Below are positions 36,911 through 46,645 of a stretch of DNA of 64,000 bases, piece after piece; position 1 is the stretch's first letter, and each line of letters starts with the position of its first letter. The DNA is taken from positions 124,001-188,000 of the forward strand of contig JADJHL010000003.1 in assembly GCA_016707585.1 (NCBI GenBank). Direction: 5' to 3'. The notes under the pieces are model-generated. The model ran no database searches. It saw nothing but the letters and a program-made list of their open reading frames with translations, and had not been told where the DNA came from. Made by a program: the position numbers and the translations under genes. The DNA is from Ignavibacteriales bacterium (lineage in GTDB: Bacteria; Bacteroidota; Ignavibacteria; Ignavibacteriales; Ignavibacteriaceae).

Positions 36911-37585
36911 CTAGATATCTGATTCAGTTGTAGAAGTCTGAGAATCATGTGAGTGCTTTGCAATTTGCACGCGAGTATTAAGCGATAATTTTTCAAGAAT
37001 ATTATGAACGTGACTTTTAATAGTATAAGTAGATAGATGAAGTTTTTGTGCAATCTCTTTATTTGTAGAACCATCTGCAATCAATTCAACAACCTCTCGT
37101 TCACGTTTTGTCATTCTAACTGAATCATTTATTATTCTTGGAGTTAATCCATTAATTGCGTGATCAACTATTTGCGAAAAAAGTGATCCTGTTAAATGCG
37201 CCGGTAAAACCTGTGCGCCATCATTAACAGACCTAATTGTTTTTAAAAACTCAGCAACACTAATATCTTTTAACATAAACCCTGCAACACCAGCTTGAAC
37301 AAATTCAAAAACATCAGCTTGTAATGGAATTAGATCCATCACAATTATTTTGGTGTCTTTAAAATTTGATTTAACTGACTTTACAACTTGCAGACTGTTT
37401 TGATTTCTTAAACCGAGATCGAGAAGAACAATGTTTGGTTTAAATTTTTCAACTAACTTTAAAATATTTTCACCATTACCTACAGTCGTAACCACATTCA
37501 TATCAGGCTGCTTTTTAAGTAGTTCAGTAATGCCTTCTCGCAAAAGGCGGTTATCTTCAATAAGTAGTATTTTGATTTTCTTCAT
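36911..37585 (-). CDS. NarL/FixJ-type response regulator
   Basis: 224 residues, intact. The receiver is at 1-120, with EDN, phospho-acceptor in NIVLLDLGLRNQNSL and lysine in GFMLKDIS. The linker is followed by a LuxR HTH at about 150-210 (MTKREREVVELIADGSTNKEIAQKLHLSTYTIKSHVHNILEKL). It is the only complete DNA-binding regulator of this paralogue group in the window; relatives are the atypical 34014-34994 protein and the broken 21253-21604 gene. No kinase is adjacent, but the REC-PAS kinase at 8626-10042 is a candidate partner. It is a candidate, unproven, for the protein that binds the island motif. Confidence 0.92.
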   Translation of the reverse strand: MKKIKILLIEDNRLLREGITELLKKQPDMNVVTTVGNGENILKLVEKFKPNIVLLDLGLRNQNSLQVVKSVKSNFKDTKIIVMDLIPLQADVFEFVQAGVAGFMLKDISVAEFLKTIRSVNDGAQVLPAHLTGSLFSQIVDHAINGLTPRIINDSVRMTKREREVVELIADGSTNKEIAQKLHLSTYTIKSHVHNILEKLSLNTRVQIAKHSHDSQTSTTESDI

Positions 37586-37971
37586 TTTCAGGTGTTATTT
37601 AGCAAACTGTTTTAAGAGGCTATAATGCTTAATCTTAATTTAATAAATAAATAAATAAAAATAATGGTTAAATGTCTGTATCAGTAAGATTAATGCTTCT
37701 TTACTTAATATTTGAAATTGGTTGGCTATTAAATATTAAAATCCTATGGTGTTTACCTACAAAGATCAAATCAATAAATAGTGATTATATTATTTTTAGT
37801 AATTGATTAAATTCATCTATTGAGCTATTTTTTGAGTGTAAAATTGATAATATCTGATAATTATTTGTTGCAAATCCCTTTACTCAATATTGCTCGGGGT
37901 TGAAAGATGTGCAAGATTCCTTTCATAAATATTTATTCTAAAAATTCATTTTTAACAGGCGGAGATTAATT
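37586..37971. other. Intergenic region between divergent genes
   Basis: 386 bases separating the minus-strand island from the plus-strand half of the window. No gene, tRNA or convincing hairpin was seen. The island motif is not present in either direction. It must contain divergent promoters. Confidence 0.5.
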
Positions 37972-39105
37972 ATGAAAACCAGCTTACCCAATTTTGTTTC
38001 CAGATTACTTTTTTTTTCGTTTACATTTTTTTTAATTGGATGTGGGGCAAAAAATATTGTAATTCAACCTAACTATGAAAGCATTGATTTAAAGATAACT
38101 GAGTCAAATTCTATTAATGCTAAAGTTATAAATGTTATAGATAGACGTAATGAAGAACCAAATAATGCCGGCACATGCCAAGTTGGACTAATGAATAAGA
38201 CAGTTCCATATAAGTTGGGTGAACCAGTTGCAGATTTTGTCAAGAAATCTGTAACTAAACTTTTATCAAATCAAAATGATAGCATTTACCTGCCGTTAAA
38301 AATTAGTATTAATTATTTCTTTGTTTCTGAACATACAGGAGCTTTTTCTGAAAATGGGTATTTCGATTGTGATCTAACTTTTGTTTATCCAATTAACTCC
38401 GATTCCTTAAAGTCTTTTAATGCTTCGGTGCGGGAAGAATCAAGTGGAATGGATGTTACTGATGGACTTGAAAAATTAATGTACCAGGGTATATCAAAAT
38501 GTACAGACTTATTCGTGGCTAATCTTAATAAAATTAAACCTGCTTATCCTGTAAGTACAAGTGATTCTGTATTATTCAAAAATAATACTGAACACAAAAC
38601 GATAATTGCATCAACAGATTCTGTTAAAAAAGGGAAACCAAGAACAAGCTCAAATGCAAATATTGGTGCCGCATATTGCTCTGGTAATAATGTTAATTAT
38701 GGAGTACAACTAGCATATCAAAACTACGATTCGCTTGGTTCTAATTTATGGGGAGGGTTTGGTTACACATTACTTTATTATGATGTTGAAAACAAATCAA
38801 AGTTTCTTGAAGGATCATTTGTAAATTTTAATTATAGATATTTTTTAAGATATCATCTAACATCCGGAAACAGCGGTCCATATATTGGTGCAGGTTTAAA
38901 ACTAACTTTTGGAACTGAAACAATTGAGTACTACACAAAAAAAGAAACTAATTTTTTTGTTGGTCCAACGCTGGAAGAAGTTTTAGGAATTTCTATTAGT
39001 AATACTGTATTTCTTGAAGTTGGTTCATATCAACTAAAGTTATTTGGATCCGATTTATTACCAGATGACATTGGTTACACAATTGGATTATATTTTAGAA
39101 TTTAA
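37972..39105 (+). CDS. Lipoprotein with C-terminal barrel-like domain
   Basis: 377 residues. The signal peptide ends at lipobox LIGC (Cys24). Residues about 30-185 form a globular part of the YajG type (VIDRRNEEPNNAGTCQVGLMNKTVPY, VADFVKKSVTKLL). Residues about 220-377 are glycine/aromatic-rich alternating strands resembling a small outer-membrane barrel or lipid-anchored fold (NIGAAYCSGNNVNYGVQLAYQNY, ending GLYFRI). Combining a lipid anchor and barrel is unusual. The next gene, also a barrel, starts 43 bases on and is probably co-transcribed. Confidence 0.75.
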   Translation: MKTSLPNFVSRLLFFSFTFFLIGCGAKNIVIQPNYESIDLKITESNSINAKVINVIDRRNEEPNNAGTCQVGLMNKTVPYKLGEPVADFVKKSVTKLLSNQNDSIYLPLKISINYFFVSEHTGAFSENGYFDCDLTFVYPINSDSLKSFNASVREESSGMDVTDGLEKLMYQGISKCTDLFVANLNKIKPAYPVSTSDSVLFKNNTEHKTIIASTDSVKKGKPRTSSNANIGAAYCSGNNVNYGVQLAYQNYDSLGSNLWGGFGYTLLYYDVENKSKFLEGSFVNFNYRYFLRYHLTSGNSGPYIGAGLKLTFGTETIEYYTKKETNFFVGPTLEEVLGISISNTVFLEVGSYQLKLFGSDLLPDDIGYTIGLYFRI

Positions 39106-39148
39106 TTAAGAACAAATTCTATTAAATGTAATATAAAAGGGAAATGAA

Positions 39149-39811
39149 ATGTTAAAATATTCAATTATTATTCTTCTGGTTCCTTTCACAAACATTTTAG
39201 CTCAGAGTGCATTTATAGATAGAAAACAAAACGCATTAAGTCTTGAGCTAGGAAAATCCTGGGCAAGTGAATTTTCTCCTTATTTAGTACACACTGGTTT
39301 TTCATTAAATGGTTTTATCGATTTAGGAATTGGTTATAGTTCAGGTACAATTTTAAAGACAAATAATTTTATATATGATCTTTCATCCAAAAGTATTGGG
39401 TTTGATATTACACTAATATTCATAAAACCAATAGTTAAAGTGCAACCATTTGGTTTAGCATTGAATTTGAATTACAACGACTTTAAATATGAACGACTTA
39501 AGGTTAACTACTTACCTGATAGAAAAGAATTTAATGCTAATGTTTCAACACCAGCTTTAATATTTTATTCTCTCAGTGAAATTGACGACAACAGAATTGT
39601 TATTGCATTTGCACTTGGATATTCCGTTACCTCAGGAGAAGTTGATGGAAGATATCTTCGTAGTAATTTTGTTTCATTGGGATTAAGTGCTGATATTGTA
39701 CACGAATTTACACCAGGGTTACTTGGTACCTGGGGTCTAGGAGTAGGTTATGCTGAGGAGTCTCTATCAGCCGGAGTAAGCATTGGGTTAATTTTCAAAA
39801 CGAAATATTAA
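39149..39811 (+). CDS. Outer-membrane beta-barrel protein
   Basis: 220 residues with a signal peptide (ends NILAQ). Alternating strands run to a C-terminal SIGLIFKTKY, consistent with an eight- to ten-strand barrel. AAAGGGAAATG precedes the start codon. No family recognised. Probably the second gene of a transcript with the lipoprotein upstream. Confidence 0.75.
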   Translation: MLKYSIIILLVPFTNILAQSAFIDRKQNALSLELGKSWASEFSPYLVHTGFSLNGFIDLGIGYSSGTILKTNNFIYDLSSKSIGFDITLIFIKPIVKVQPFGLALNLNYNDFKYERLKVNYLPDRKEFNANVSTPALIFYSLSEIDDNRIVIAFALGYSVTSGEVDGRYLRSNFVSLGLSADIVHEFTPGLLGTWGLGVGYAEESLSAGVSIGLIFKTKY

Positions 39812-39863
39812 TCTTTTATTTATAATTTCTCATATTCTCCGCATTAAGAACTAATTGTCTTTT

Positions 39864-40142
39864 ATGAAAAAAATAATTTTGTTTTTAATATTTACCGTAA
39901 TCCATTTTATATTGACGGTGATATCAATATACAATGGAGTCATTATATTTCGTACTGCTACTACGCCAAGCGAAATATTTTGGGATCGTGCGATGAATAT
40001 TATGTTATTTCCTGCATCATTGATGTTACAGGGCAGTGCCAGTGAATGGTTGCAAATACTTGCAATAATACTTAACAGTATTTTTTGGGGAATTTTATTT
40101 GCAGTTATATTTCTTAGTTTACAGAAAAAATATAAAAAATAA
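39864..40142 (+). CDS. Small membrane protein
   Basis: 92 residues from MKKIILFLIFTVIHFILTV; a TTG three codons earlier (39855) is less likely. Two membrane helices at about 3-25 and 65-88 flank a polar loop (TTPSEIFWDRAMNIM). Function unknown. It is the last of a run of three envelope genes on this strand. Confidence 0.65.
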   Translation: MKKIILFLIFTVIHFILTVISIYNGVIIFRTATTPSEIFWDRAMNIMLFPASLMLQGSASEWLQILAIILNSIFWGILFAVIFLSLQKKYKK

Positions 40143-40336
40143 TTCCATCTTGATCAGACCATCATCCTGAGTGAAGTAAAATAAAGTAGAAGGGGATAAG
40201 CAATAATTTGTTTGGTTTAATCTTTCTATTGCTGTAAGTTTATAATACTTTGTTGATAGCAATTTGCTATCCGATAATCCTTTCGTTTGAAAAATAATTA
40301 TTCTACTCTTTGATTAATAATTAAAATTAAAAAATT

Positions 40337-41059
40337 ATGTTAATAAAAATTGCACTTAACGGAGCCAGACCTAAAAAGCAGAATAGCTTTATTCCTCAAT
40401 CATTATTTGAAATTGAAAGGGAAGTAAAGTTACTCTATGAAAATGGCAACAATACTTTTCATATCCATTGTTACGATGAGAATGGTAATGAAAGTCTTAA
40501 ACCAAAAGATGTGGATGCACTTGTAACTTTAGTAAAGAGCATCTCTCCTGAGATACAAATCGGAATAAGTTCCGGAGATTGGATTGAACCAGATCTGGAA
40601 AAAAGAATGAAAAATATAAGTGATTGGAAATTTGTACCCGATTTTATTTCTGTAAATATGATTGAGGATGATGCAATTAAGATATCGAAACTACTGATTG
40701 CAAAAGGAGTTAAAATTGAAGCCGGACTTAATGAAAAAAAAGCAGCTGAAATATTTGCTGAGTGCGATTTGATTCATGATTGCTTAAGAGTTTTAATTGA
40801 ACCGGAACCAGAAGAAATTTCTTTGGCTCTTGAAACTATTAATGAAATTGAGCAAGTGTTAAACATAGCAGGAATAAAAATTCCACGTTTGTTACACGGT
40901 TTTAATTCTGTTGCCTGGGATGTTTTAAGAGAAGCAAAAAAAAGAGGATATGATAGCAGGATTGGAATGGAAGACACCATCTATCTTGAAAATGGAGAAA
41001 TGGTAAATAGCAATCTGGATTTAATTAAATATGCCAATAAAATATTGAAGAACCAGTAG
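40337..41059 (+). CDS. BKACE-family beta-keto acid cleavage enzyme
   Basis: A 240-residue member of the DUF849/BKACE family (3-keto-5-aminohexanoate cleavage enzyme type). These Zn2+-dependent TIM barrels condense a beta-keto acid with acetyl-CoA. Metal and catalytic pieces seen are HIHCYDENG (two His), LLHGFN near the C-terminus and RIGMEDTIYLENG. It is shorter than the usual 270-310 residues, with an abbreviated middle. With no lysine-fermentation genes around, the substrate is open; many family members act on other beta-keto acids. Monocistronic by position. Confidence 0.88.
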   Translation: MLIKIALNGARPKKQNSFIPQSLFEIEREVKLLYENGNNTFHIHCYDENGNESLKPKDVDALVTLVKSISPEIQIGISSGDWIEPDLEKRMKNISDWKFVPDFISVNMIEDDAIKISKLLIAKGVKIEAGLNEKKAAEIFAECDLIHDCLRVLIEPEPEEISLALETINEIEQVLNIAGIKIPRLLHGFNSVAWDVLREAKKRGYDSRIGMEDTIYLENGEMVNSNLDLIKYANKILKNQ

Positions 41060-41082
41060 AGTTCTTATGTGTGTTAAGTTAT

Positions 41083-41113
41083 TTGACTTAAACTTTTTAT
41101 TGCTTTAAGTTGC
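41083..41113. repeat. 31-base repeat, copy A
   Basis: Thirty of 31 bases are identical to copy B at 42057-42087. It contains the inverted repeat ACTTAAA-N11-TTTAAGT. It ends 25 bases before the start codon of the 41139 gene, almost the same spacing as copy B to the MmeI-like gene. Confidence 0.75.
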
Positions 41114-41138
41114 TACCAGTATTTGGGTAAAGTTTATT

Positions 41139-42044
41139 ATGATACTCTTTAAAATAGTTGCTATTGCATTTCTTGTTGCGCTCTTCTTCATTTTTAAAAA
41201 ATGGTTTCTAAAGCATAATTATATTCTACTTCTTTTTATTCCTATAATAATTTTAATCATATACTCAGATTATTTTATAAAGGTTGGCAACACCAACAAG
41301 CTGAATGATAAAGCTGAGCTTGAAAAATGGAAACAAGAGCATAAAGATAATTTTGTTAACCCTGATAAAAATAATTCCAATTACACTTCAATCAGTAAGC
41401 ACAAAATAGGTGATGTTCTTTACGATACAACTTTTAGTGTTAACTCGGTAAAGATACATTACAAAGAGTTTCTAGTGGCATATCCTCGAAATGTTTATTC
41501 TTATGATTCTACACAAGTATTTTTAGATATTATTGATAAGAGTGATTCTACAATTCAAACTATCTCTGAATATATTTATGCGCTTGGCAGTCCCATTGAT
41601 AAAGATGATGGCTACAATATTCTTGCGGATGATGGAATATTTCTTGACTACGATTTTGATGGATATCTTGATTTAGTATTGCGGGTTGGAAATGGACGCG
41701 ATACTCAAGCTTTGAATGGTGAATACTACCTTTATTTATTCGAACCCATAACTAGCAAGTTTAAAAAGTACAATAAGTTGTTATTTAATCCTGTTCCTGA
41801 TAAAAAAAGAGAAATGATCAATTTCTATAGTATTATTTCATCTTATGATGATCATACAATTTCTGAATACTTTAAATGGGAAAACGACTCACTTGTTATA
41901 GATGAATCGATCGAAAGTATTTTTATTCCTGAAGAATCAGATCAGTACATTTCTAAATATAAGGTAACTACCAAATATTATAAGGATGGAAAAGTACTTA
42001 GTAAAAATGATAAGATACAAGAAATGATAATTGATAATTTCTAA
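41139..42044 (+). CDS. Membrane-anchored hypothetical protein
   Basis: 301 residues. Two N-terminal hydrophobic helices (residues 3-20 and 27-45) are followed by an extracytoplasmic part. A calcium-loop-like DYDFDGYLDLVLRVGNG, as in FG-GAP/EF-hand proteins, is at about residue 170-186. I do not recognise the family. It sits between two copies of a 31-base repeat, next to the MmeI-like restriction gene, and may have arrived with it. Confidence 0.7.
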   Translation: MILFKIVAIAFLVALFFIFKKWFLKHNYILLLFIPIIILIIYSDYFIKVGNTNKLNDKAELEKWKQEHKDNFVNPDKNNSNYTSISKHKIGDVLYDTTFSVNSVKIHYKEFLVAYPRNVYSYDSTQVFLDIIDKSDSTIQTISEYIYALGSPIDKDDGYNILADDGIFLDYDFDGYLDLVLRVGNGRDTQALNGEYYLYLFEPITSKFKKYNKLLFNPVPDKKREMINFYSIISSYDDHTISEYFKWENDSLVIDESIESIFIPEESDQYISKYKVTTKYYKDGKVLSKNDKIQEMIIDNF

Positions 42045-42056
42045 AAGTTGGGTTTG

Positions 42057-42087
42057 TTGACTTAAACATTTTATTGCTTTAAGTTGC
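42057..42087. repeat. 31-base repeat, copy B
   Basis: See copy A at 41083-41113; one mismatch at the twelfth base. It ends 24 bases before the start of the MmeI-like gene. Confidence 0.75.
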
Positions 42088-42111
42088 AATCAGTTAATAA
42101 ATCAATTCTTA

Positions 42112-44991
42112 ATGCCATTATCCTGGAATGAAATAAAACAACGTGCTGTCAAGTTCTCCAAAGATTGGGAGGATGTTACAGAAGAGTCTGCCGAGTCTCA
42201 AACTTTTCTTAATGAATTTTTTGAAATATTTGGAGTAAGCAGAAGACGTGTTTCCACTTTTGAAAAACCAGTTCAGAAACTTGATGGTCGCGAAGGTTAT
42301 ATAGATTTACTTTGGCCAGGTAAAATTCTTATCGAGCATAAAAGTAAAGGCAAGAATTTAGAAAAAGCAACTTACCAGGCAATCGCCTATTCATTCGGAC
42401 TTACAGAAGAAGAACTGCCTCAATTTATTCTTGCTTGCGATTTTGATCGTTTTGTTTTACACGATCTTGAAGAAAACACCAAACACGAATTTGTATTAAT
42501 AGAATTAGTTAAACACGTCAGACTTTTTAGTTTTATTGCTGGTTATCAAAAAAGCGTTACTAAGGATGAAGATCCTGTTAACATCGCTGCTGCCGAACTA
42601 ATGGGTAAACTACACGATAAACTAAAAGCAATTGGTTACACAGGGCACATATTAGAAGTTTATTTAGTTCGTTTGGTTTTTTGTCTATTTGCTGATGATA
42701 CGAATATTTTTAACAAAGGTATTTTTGTTGAGTTTATTAAACTAAAAACAAAAGATGATGGCAGCGACCTTGCAGCACAGTTAGCTAGTTTGTTTTACAT
42801 TCTAGACACCCCGAGCGAAGAACGTTATAAAAATCTTGATGAAACACTTGCTGAGTTTCCGTTTGTAAATGGAAAATTATTTGAAGAAGTCCTACCTCAT
42901 GCATCTTTTGATAGTGAGATGAGAAATCTTTTACTCAATTCCTGCAAACTTAATTGGAGTAAAATTTCTCCTGCTATATTTGGTTCACTCTTTCAATCTG
43001 TAATGAATCCTGAAGAAAGAAGAAATCTTGGTGCTCATTATACTTCCGAAAAAAATATTCTTCGAGTTATTAAACCTTTATTTCTTGATGAACTTTACAA
43101 AGAATTTGAATCTGTAAAGAATAACACAAAACAATTAAAAGAGTTTCATAAAAAACTTTCTAACTTAAAATTTCTTGACCCTGCTTGCGGTTGCGGAAAT
43201 TTTCTTGTTATTACATACCGTGAACTTAGGCTTCTTGAAATTGAAATCCTTAAAGTGCTTGTTAAAAACAGCCAGCTTGAAAGTGATATTAAAAATATTA
43301 TCTGGATTGATATAGACCAGTTTTACGGAATTGAAATTGAAGAATGGCCAGCGCGTATTTCTGAAGTTGCAATGTGGCTTATTGATCACCAGATGAATAT
43401 GAGAGTTAGTGAGGAGTTTGGTGAATACTTTGTTCGTCTTCCGTTAAAGAAAACTGCAAACATTATTTGTGATAATGCTTTAAGAATTGATTGGGCAAAT
43501 ATCATTGTAAAGAATGAAATTGATATAACAGCAGATGTTACAAACATTATTAAGATAAGTGAACCACCACCACATTACAACACTGTCAATGTTTATACAA
43601 AAGAAGTTAATGTTATTGATTCGAGTGCAGAGAAAAAACCAGTTTCTGTTAAAACAACATTTGATTACATTCTTGGTAATCCTCCGTTTATTGGGAAGCA
43701 TTTACAGAACGCAGAGCAGAAAAAAGATATTGATAAAATATTTTCAGGTGTAAAAGGTGCAGGCGTTTTGGATTATGTTACTTGCTGGTATTTAAAAGCT
43801 GCAAGACTTATCCAGAATACAAATGCAAAAGTTGCATTTGTTAGCACAAATAGTATTTCGCAGGGTGAGCAGCCTGGTGTACTCTGGAATGTTTTATTTA
43901 ATCTTTATGGAATCAAAATCCACTTTGCACATAGAACATTTAAATGGTTTAATGAAGCAAAAGGTAAAGCAGCCGTGCATGTTGTTATAATTGGTTTTGC
44001 CAATTATGATACCAATGAAAAATATTTGTTTGAGTATGAAAATATAAAAGGTGAACCACATAGAATAAATGTTAAAAATGTAACTCCCTATTTAACAGAA
44101 GGGAGAGATCTTTTTATTTTAAAGAAGAGTAAACCTATATCTGTTGTACCATTTATGAAGTGGGGAAGTAAACCTGTAGATGATGGATATTTTTTATTCA
44201 CTGATGAAGAAAAGAAAAGATTTCTAAAATTAGAGCCAGAAGCCAAAGATTTCATAAAGCCATTAGTTTCAGCTAATGAATTTTTAAACGGACAAAAAAG
44301 ATGGTGTTTGTGGTTAAAAGATATTGAACCACAAAAACTCAGAAATCTGAAATTAGTTTGCGAAAGAGTTGAAAATGTCAAAAACTTTAGATTAGCAAGC
44401 AAGAAAAAACCAACTCAGGATAGTGCAAAAGTTCCAACATTATTTGCTGAAATTAGGCAGCCCGATAGTAATTATATTTTTATCCCTTTGACAACTTCAG
44501 AAAATAGAAAATATATTCCATTGGCTTTCTTTACAAAGGATTATATCATCAATAATTCTGCAAGTTATATTCCCAAAGCCTCAAAATATCATTTTGGCGT
44601 TCTAACTTCAGAAATGCATATGGCTTGGGTTAAGCAAGTTTGTGGCCGATTAAAAAGTGATTATACATATTCAAATAATATAGTTTACAACAACTTTCCG
44701 TGGCCAGAAAATCCAACAGACAAACAAATAAAACTTGTAGAGGAAAAAGCACAAAAAGTTTTAGATACAAGAAAAGATTTTCCTAACAGCAGTCTTGCAG
44801 ATTTATACGATCCGCTTACAATGCCGCCATCATTAGTAAAAGCACACCAGGAATTAGACAAAGCAGTAGATTTATGTTATCGCCCTCAACCATTCCCAAA
44901 CGAAACTAAGCGAATAGAATATTTATTTGAACTTTACGAGAAGTACACTCAGCCCCTTCTAGCTGAAAAGAAAACCAAGAAAAAGAAATAA
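42112..44991 (+). CDS. MmeI-like type IIL restriction-modification enzyme
   Basis: 959 residues, one chain with nuclease and methylase. The N-terminal MmeI domain carries a D-ExK nuclease site (GYIDLLWPGKILIEHKSKGK, about residues 62-81). A helical spacer contains ERRNLGAHYTSEKNIL. The methyltransferase has SAM motif I LDPACGCGNFL (about 355-365) and motif IV GNPPFIGKH (about 521). The target-recognition domain spans about 640-850, and the C-terminal helical cap is at 850-959. Such enzymes methylate adenine on one strand and cut about 20 bases away. No separate R, M or S gene is adjacent. Whether it cuts or only methylates cannot be told, but the nuclease residues look intact. Confidence 0.92.
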   Translation: MPLSWNEIKQRAVKFSKDWEDVTEESAESQTFLNEFFEIFGVSRRRVSTFEKPVQKLDGREGYIDLLWPGKILIEHKSKGKNLEKATYQAIAYSFGLTEEELPQFILACDFDRFVLHDLEENTKHEFVLIELVKHVRLFSFIAGYQKSVTKDEDPVNIAAAELMGKLHDKLKAIGYTGHILEVYLVRLVFCLFADDTNIFNKGIFVEFIKLKTKDDGSDLAAQLASLFYILDTPSEERYKNLDETLAEFPFVNGKLFEEVLPHASFDSEMRNLLLNSCKLNWSKISPAIFGSLFQSVMNPEERRNLGAHYTSEKNILRVIKPLFLDELYKEFESVKNNTKQLKEFHKKLSNLKFLDPACGCGNFLVITYRELRLLEIEILKVLVKNSQLESDIKNIIWIDIDQFYGIEIEEWPARISEVAMWLIDHQMNMRVSEEFGEYFVRLPLKKTANIICDNALRIDWANIIVKNEIDITADVTNIIKISEPPPHYNTVNVYTKEVNVIDSSAEKKPVSVKTTFDYILGNPPFIGKHLQNAEQKKDIDKIFSGVKGAGVLDYVTCWYLKAARLIQNTNAKVAFVSTNSISQGEQPGVLWNVLFNLYGIKIHFAHRTFKWFNEAKGKAAVHVVIIGFANYDTNEKYLFEYENIKGEPHRINVKNVTPYLTEGRDLFILKKSKPISVVPFMKWGSKPVDDGYFLFTDEEKKRFLKLEPEAKDFIKPLVSANEFLNGQKRWCLWLKDIEPQKLRNLKLVCERVENVKNFRLASKKKPTQDSAKVPTLFAEIRQPDSNYIFIPLTTSENRKYIPLAFFTKDYIINNSASYIPKASKYHFGVLTSEMHMAWVKQVCGRLKSDYTYSNNIVYNNFPWPENPTDKQIKLVEEKAQKVLDTRKDFPNSSLADLYDPLTMPPSLVKAHQELDKAVDLCYRPQPFPNETKRIEYLFELYEKYTQPLLAEKKTKKKK

Positions 44992-45163
44992 TCCCTTCGC
45001 CATTAGTAATAATTAACTTCTGACCTTGTTGTCAAGATCGTACTCAAGTGAGTATTAGCAGTTTCGTTCCAACCCAATAATCTTGGTCAATCATTTTTAC
45101 AGATATCAGCATCTTAAAAGGAATTATATTGCAAACAACATTTAATATAAAAAGTACAGCAAT

Positions 45164-46408
45164 ATGATTGAACAAATAAAAAGCAGCCTAGACAATCCAA
45201 ATCAACTTGAAAAATTATATCGTGAAAACAGATCAGCATTTAAAAAAGATTTTAATTCTATTTACAACGAGATAAAAGAAAACACAACTGCTAAAATCTG
45301 GAATGAAAGATTAAACTTTGAAAGTGATGAAATTTCCTGGGGAACAAAAAACGAATTAATATTTGTAATCTTTGCCTCTATAATTGCAGGCTTTATTGCA
45401 AAGCTGCCGCATTATTTTGGTTTTACAGAAGAATTATTTTATTCAAGAAATATTGCCTTTGTAGTTTTTCCATTGTTAGCAACATACTTTGTGTGGAAAC
45501 AAAACACTCCAATAAAAAGAATTGTTATTGCTTCAATTGCAATTTTAGTTTCAGTGTTCTATATAAACTATCTTCCCAACAACAATCAAAGCGATACATT
45601 GATTCTTGCTTGCCTACATCTGCCATTGTTTTTATGGGCTGTGCTTGGTTTTACATATTTAGGTGATCAGGTTAAAAATAATCAAAGACGTTTGGATTTT
45701 CTTCGTTACAATGGCGATCTTGTTGTGATGACAGCAATAATACTTTTAGCAGGCGGATTGTTTACAGCTTTAACTATTAATCTTTTCAGACTTATAGATA
45801 TACCAATAGAAGAATTTTATTTTAAGAACATTGGCATCTGGGGTCTTGCAGCTTCACCAATTGTAGGAACTTATCTTGTTCAGACAAATCCGCAATTAGT
45901 AAATAAAGTATCGCCTATAATTGCAAAAATATTTACTCCAATTGTTTTAGTTACACTTGTGGTTTACCTGGTTGCGGTAATCTACACAGGTAAAGATCCA
46001 TACCAGGATAGAGAATTTTTATTGATTTTTAATATGTTGCTTATTGGTGTAATGGCAATAACATTTTTCTCAATCGCAGAAAGTTCAAAAACATCTGGCA
46101 GTAAAATTACAACAGTAATGTTGTTTGCACTTTCAATCGTAACAATTGTTGTAAACGGAATTGCACTTTCGGCAATTGTTTTTAGAATTTCGGAATGGGG
46201 AATTACACCAAACAGACTTGCAGTTTTAGGCAGTAATATTCTTGTACTTTTAAATTTGCTTTATATGTCTTATAAATTATTTAAAACTGTTAAAGACAAA
46301 AATGAAATTGAGAATGTTGGAAACAGCATCGCCTTCTTTTTACCATTTTATAGTTTGTGGACAATTGTTGTAACGTTTTTGTTTCCTGTGCTATTTAATT
46401 TTAGATAA
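45164..46408 (+). CDS. DUF4153-family membrane protein
   Basis: 414 residues with about ten or eleven membrane helices after a 65-residue cytosolic N-terminus. DUF4153-type segments include FLRYNGDLVVMTAIILLAGGLFTALTINLF and VVYLVAVIYTGKDPYQDREFLLIFNMLLIG. Function is not known. It lies 170 bases after the restriction enzyme and has no obvious partner. Confidence 0.85.
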   Translation: MIEQIKSSLDNPNQLEKLYRENRSAFKKDFNSIYNEIKENTTAKIWNERLNFESDEISWGTKNELIFVIFASIIAGFIAKLPHYFGFTEELFYSRNIAFVVFPLLATYFVWKQNTPIKRIVIASIAILVSVFYINYLPNNNQSDTLILACLHLPLFLWAVLGFTYLGDQVKNNQRRLDFLRYNGDLVVMTAIILLAGGLFTALTINLFRLIDIPIEEFYFKNIGIWGLAASPIVGTYLVQTNPQLVNKVSPIIAKIFTPIVLVTLVVYLVAVIYTGKDPYQDREFLLIFNMLLIGVMAITFFSIAESSKTSGSKITTVMLFALSIVTIVVNGIALSAIVFRISEWGITPNRLAVLGSNILVLLNLLYMSYKLFKTVKDKNEIENVGNSIAFFLPFYSLWTIVVTFLFPVLFNFR

Positions 46409-46645
46409 TATTAAAAACAAAAATAAACCGTGACTTTGTTTCTCCCCTTAAGTTAGGGAACTTAATATGTGTGTGCTGACTGAAAATAATTTTATTCATC
46501 TTAGTTTTATGCCATTTATCACAAAAACTTCTCATTAACATATATATTAAGCATATATCCAATTCCATTTGTTGATTAAAATATTTTATCATTCTAACTT
46601 AAGACAAAACATTAAACTTTTTCTATAACTAATAAAAGGATTACA

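Noticed and set aside
46401..46592. 63-codon minus-strand frame between DUF4153 and DUF4395 genes
   Set aside because: No ribosome site, low-complexity text and no recognisable domain.
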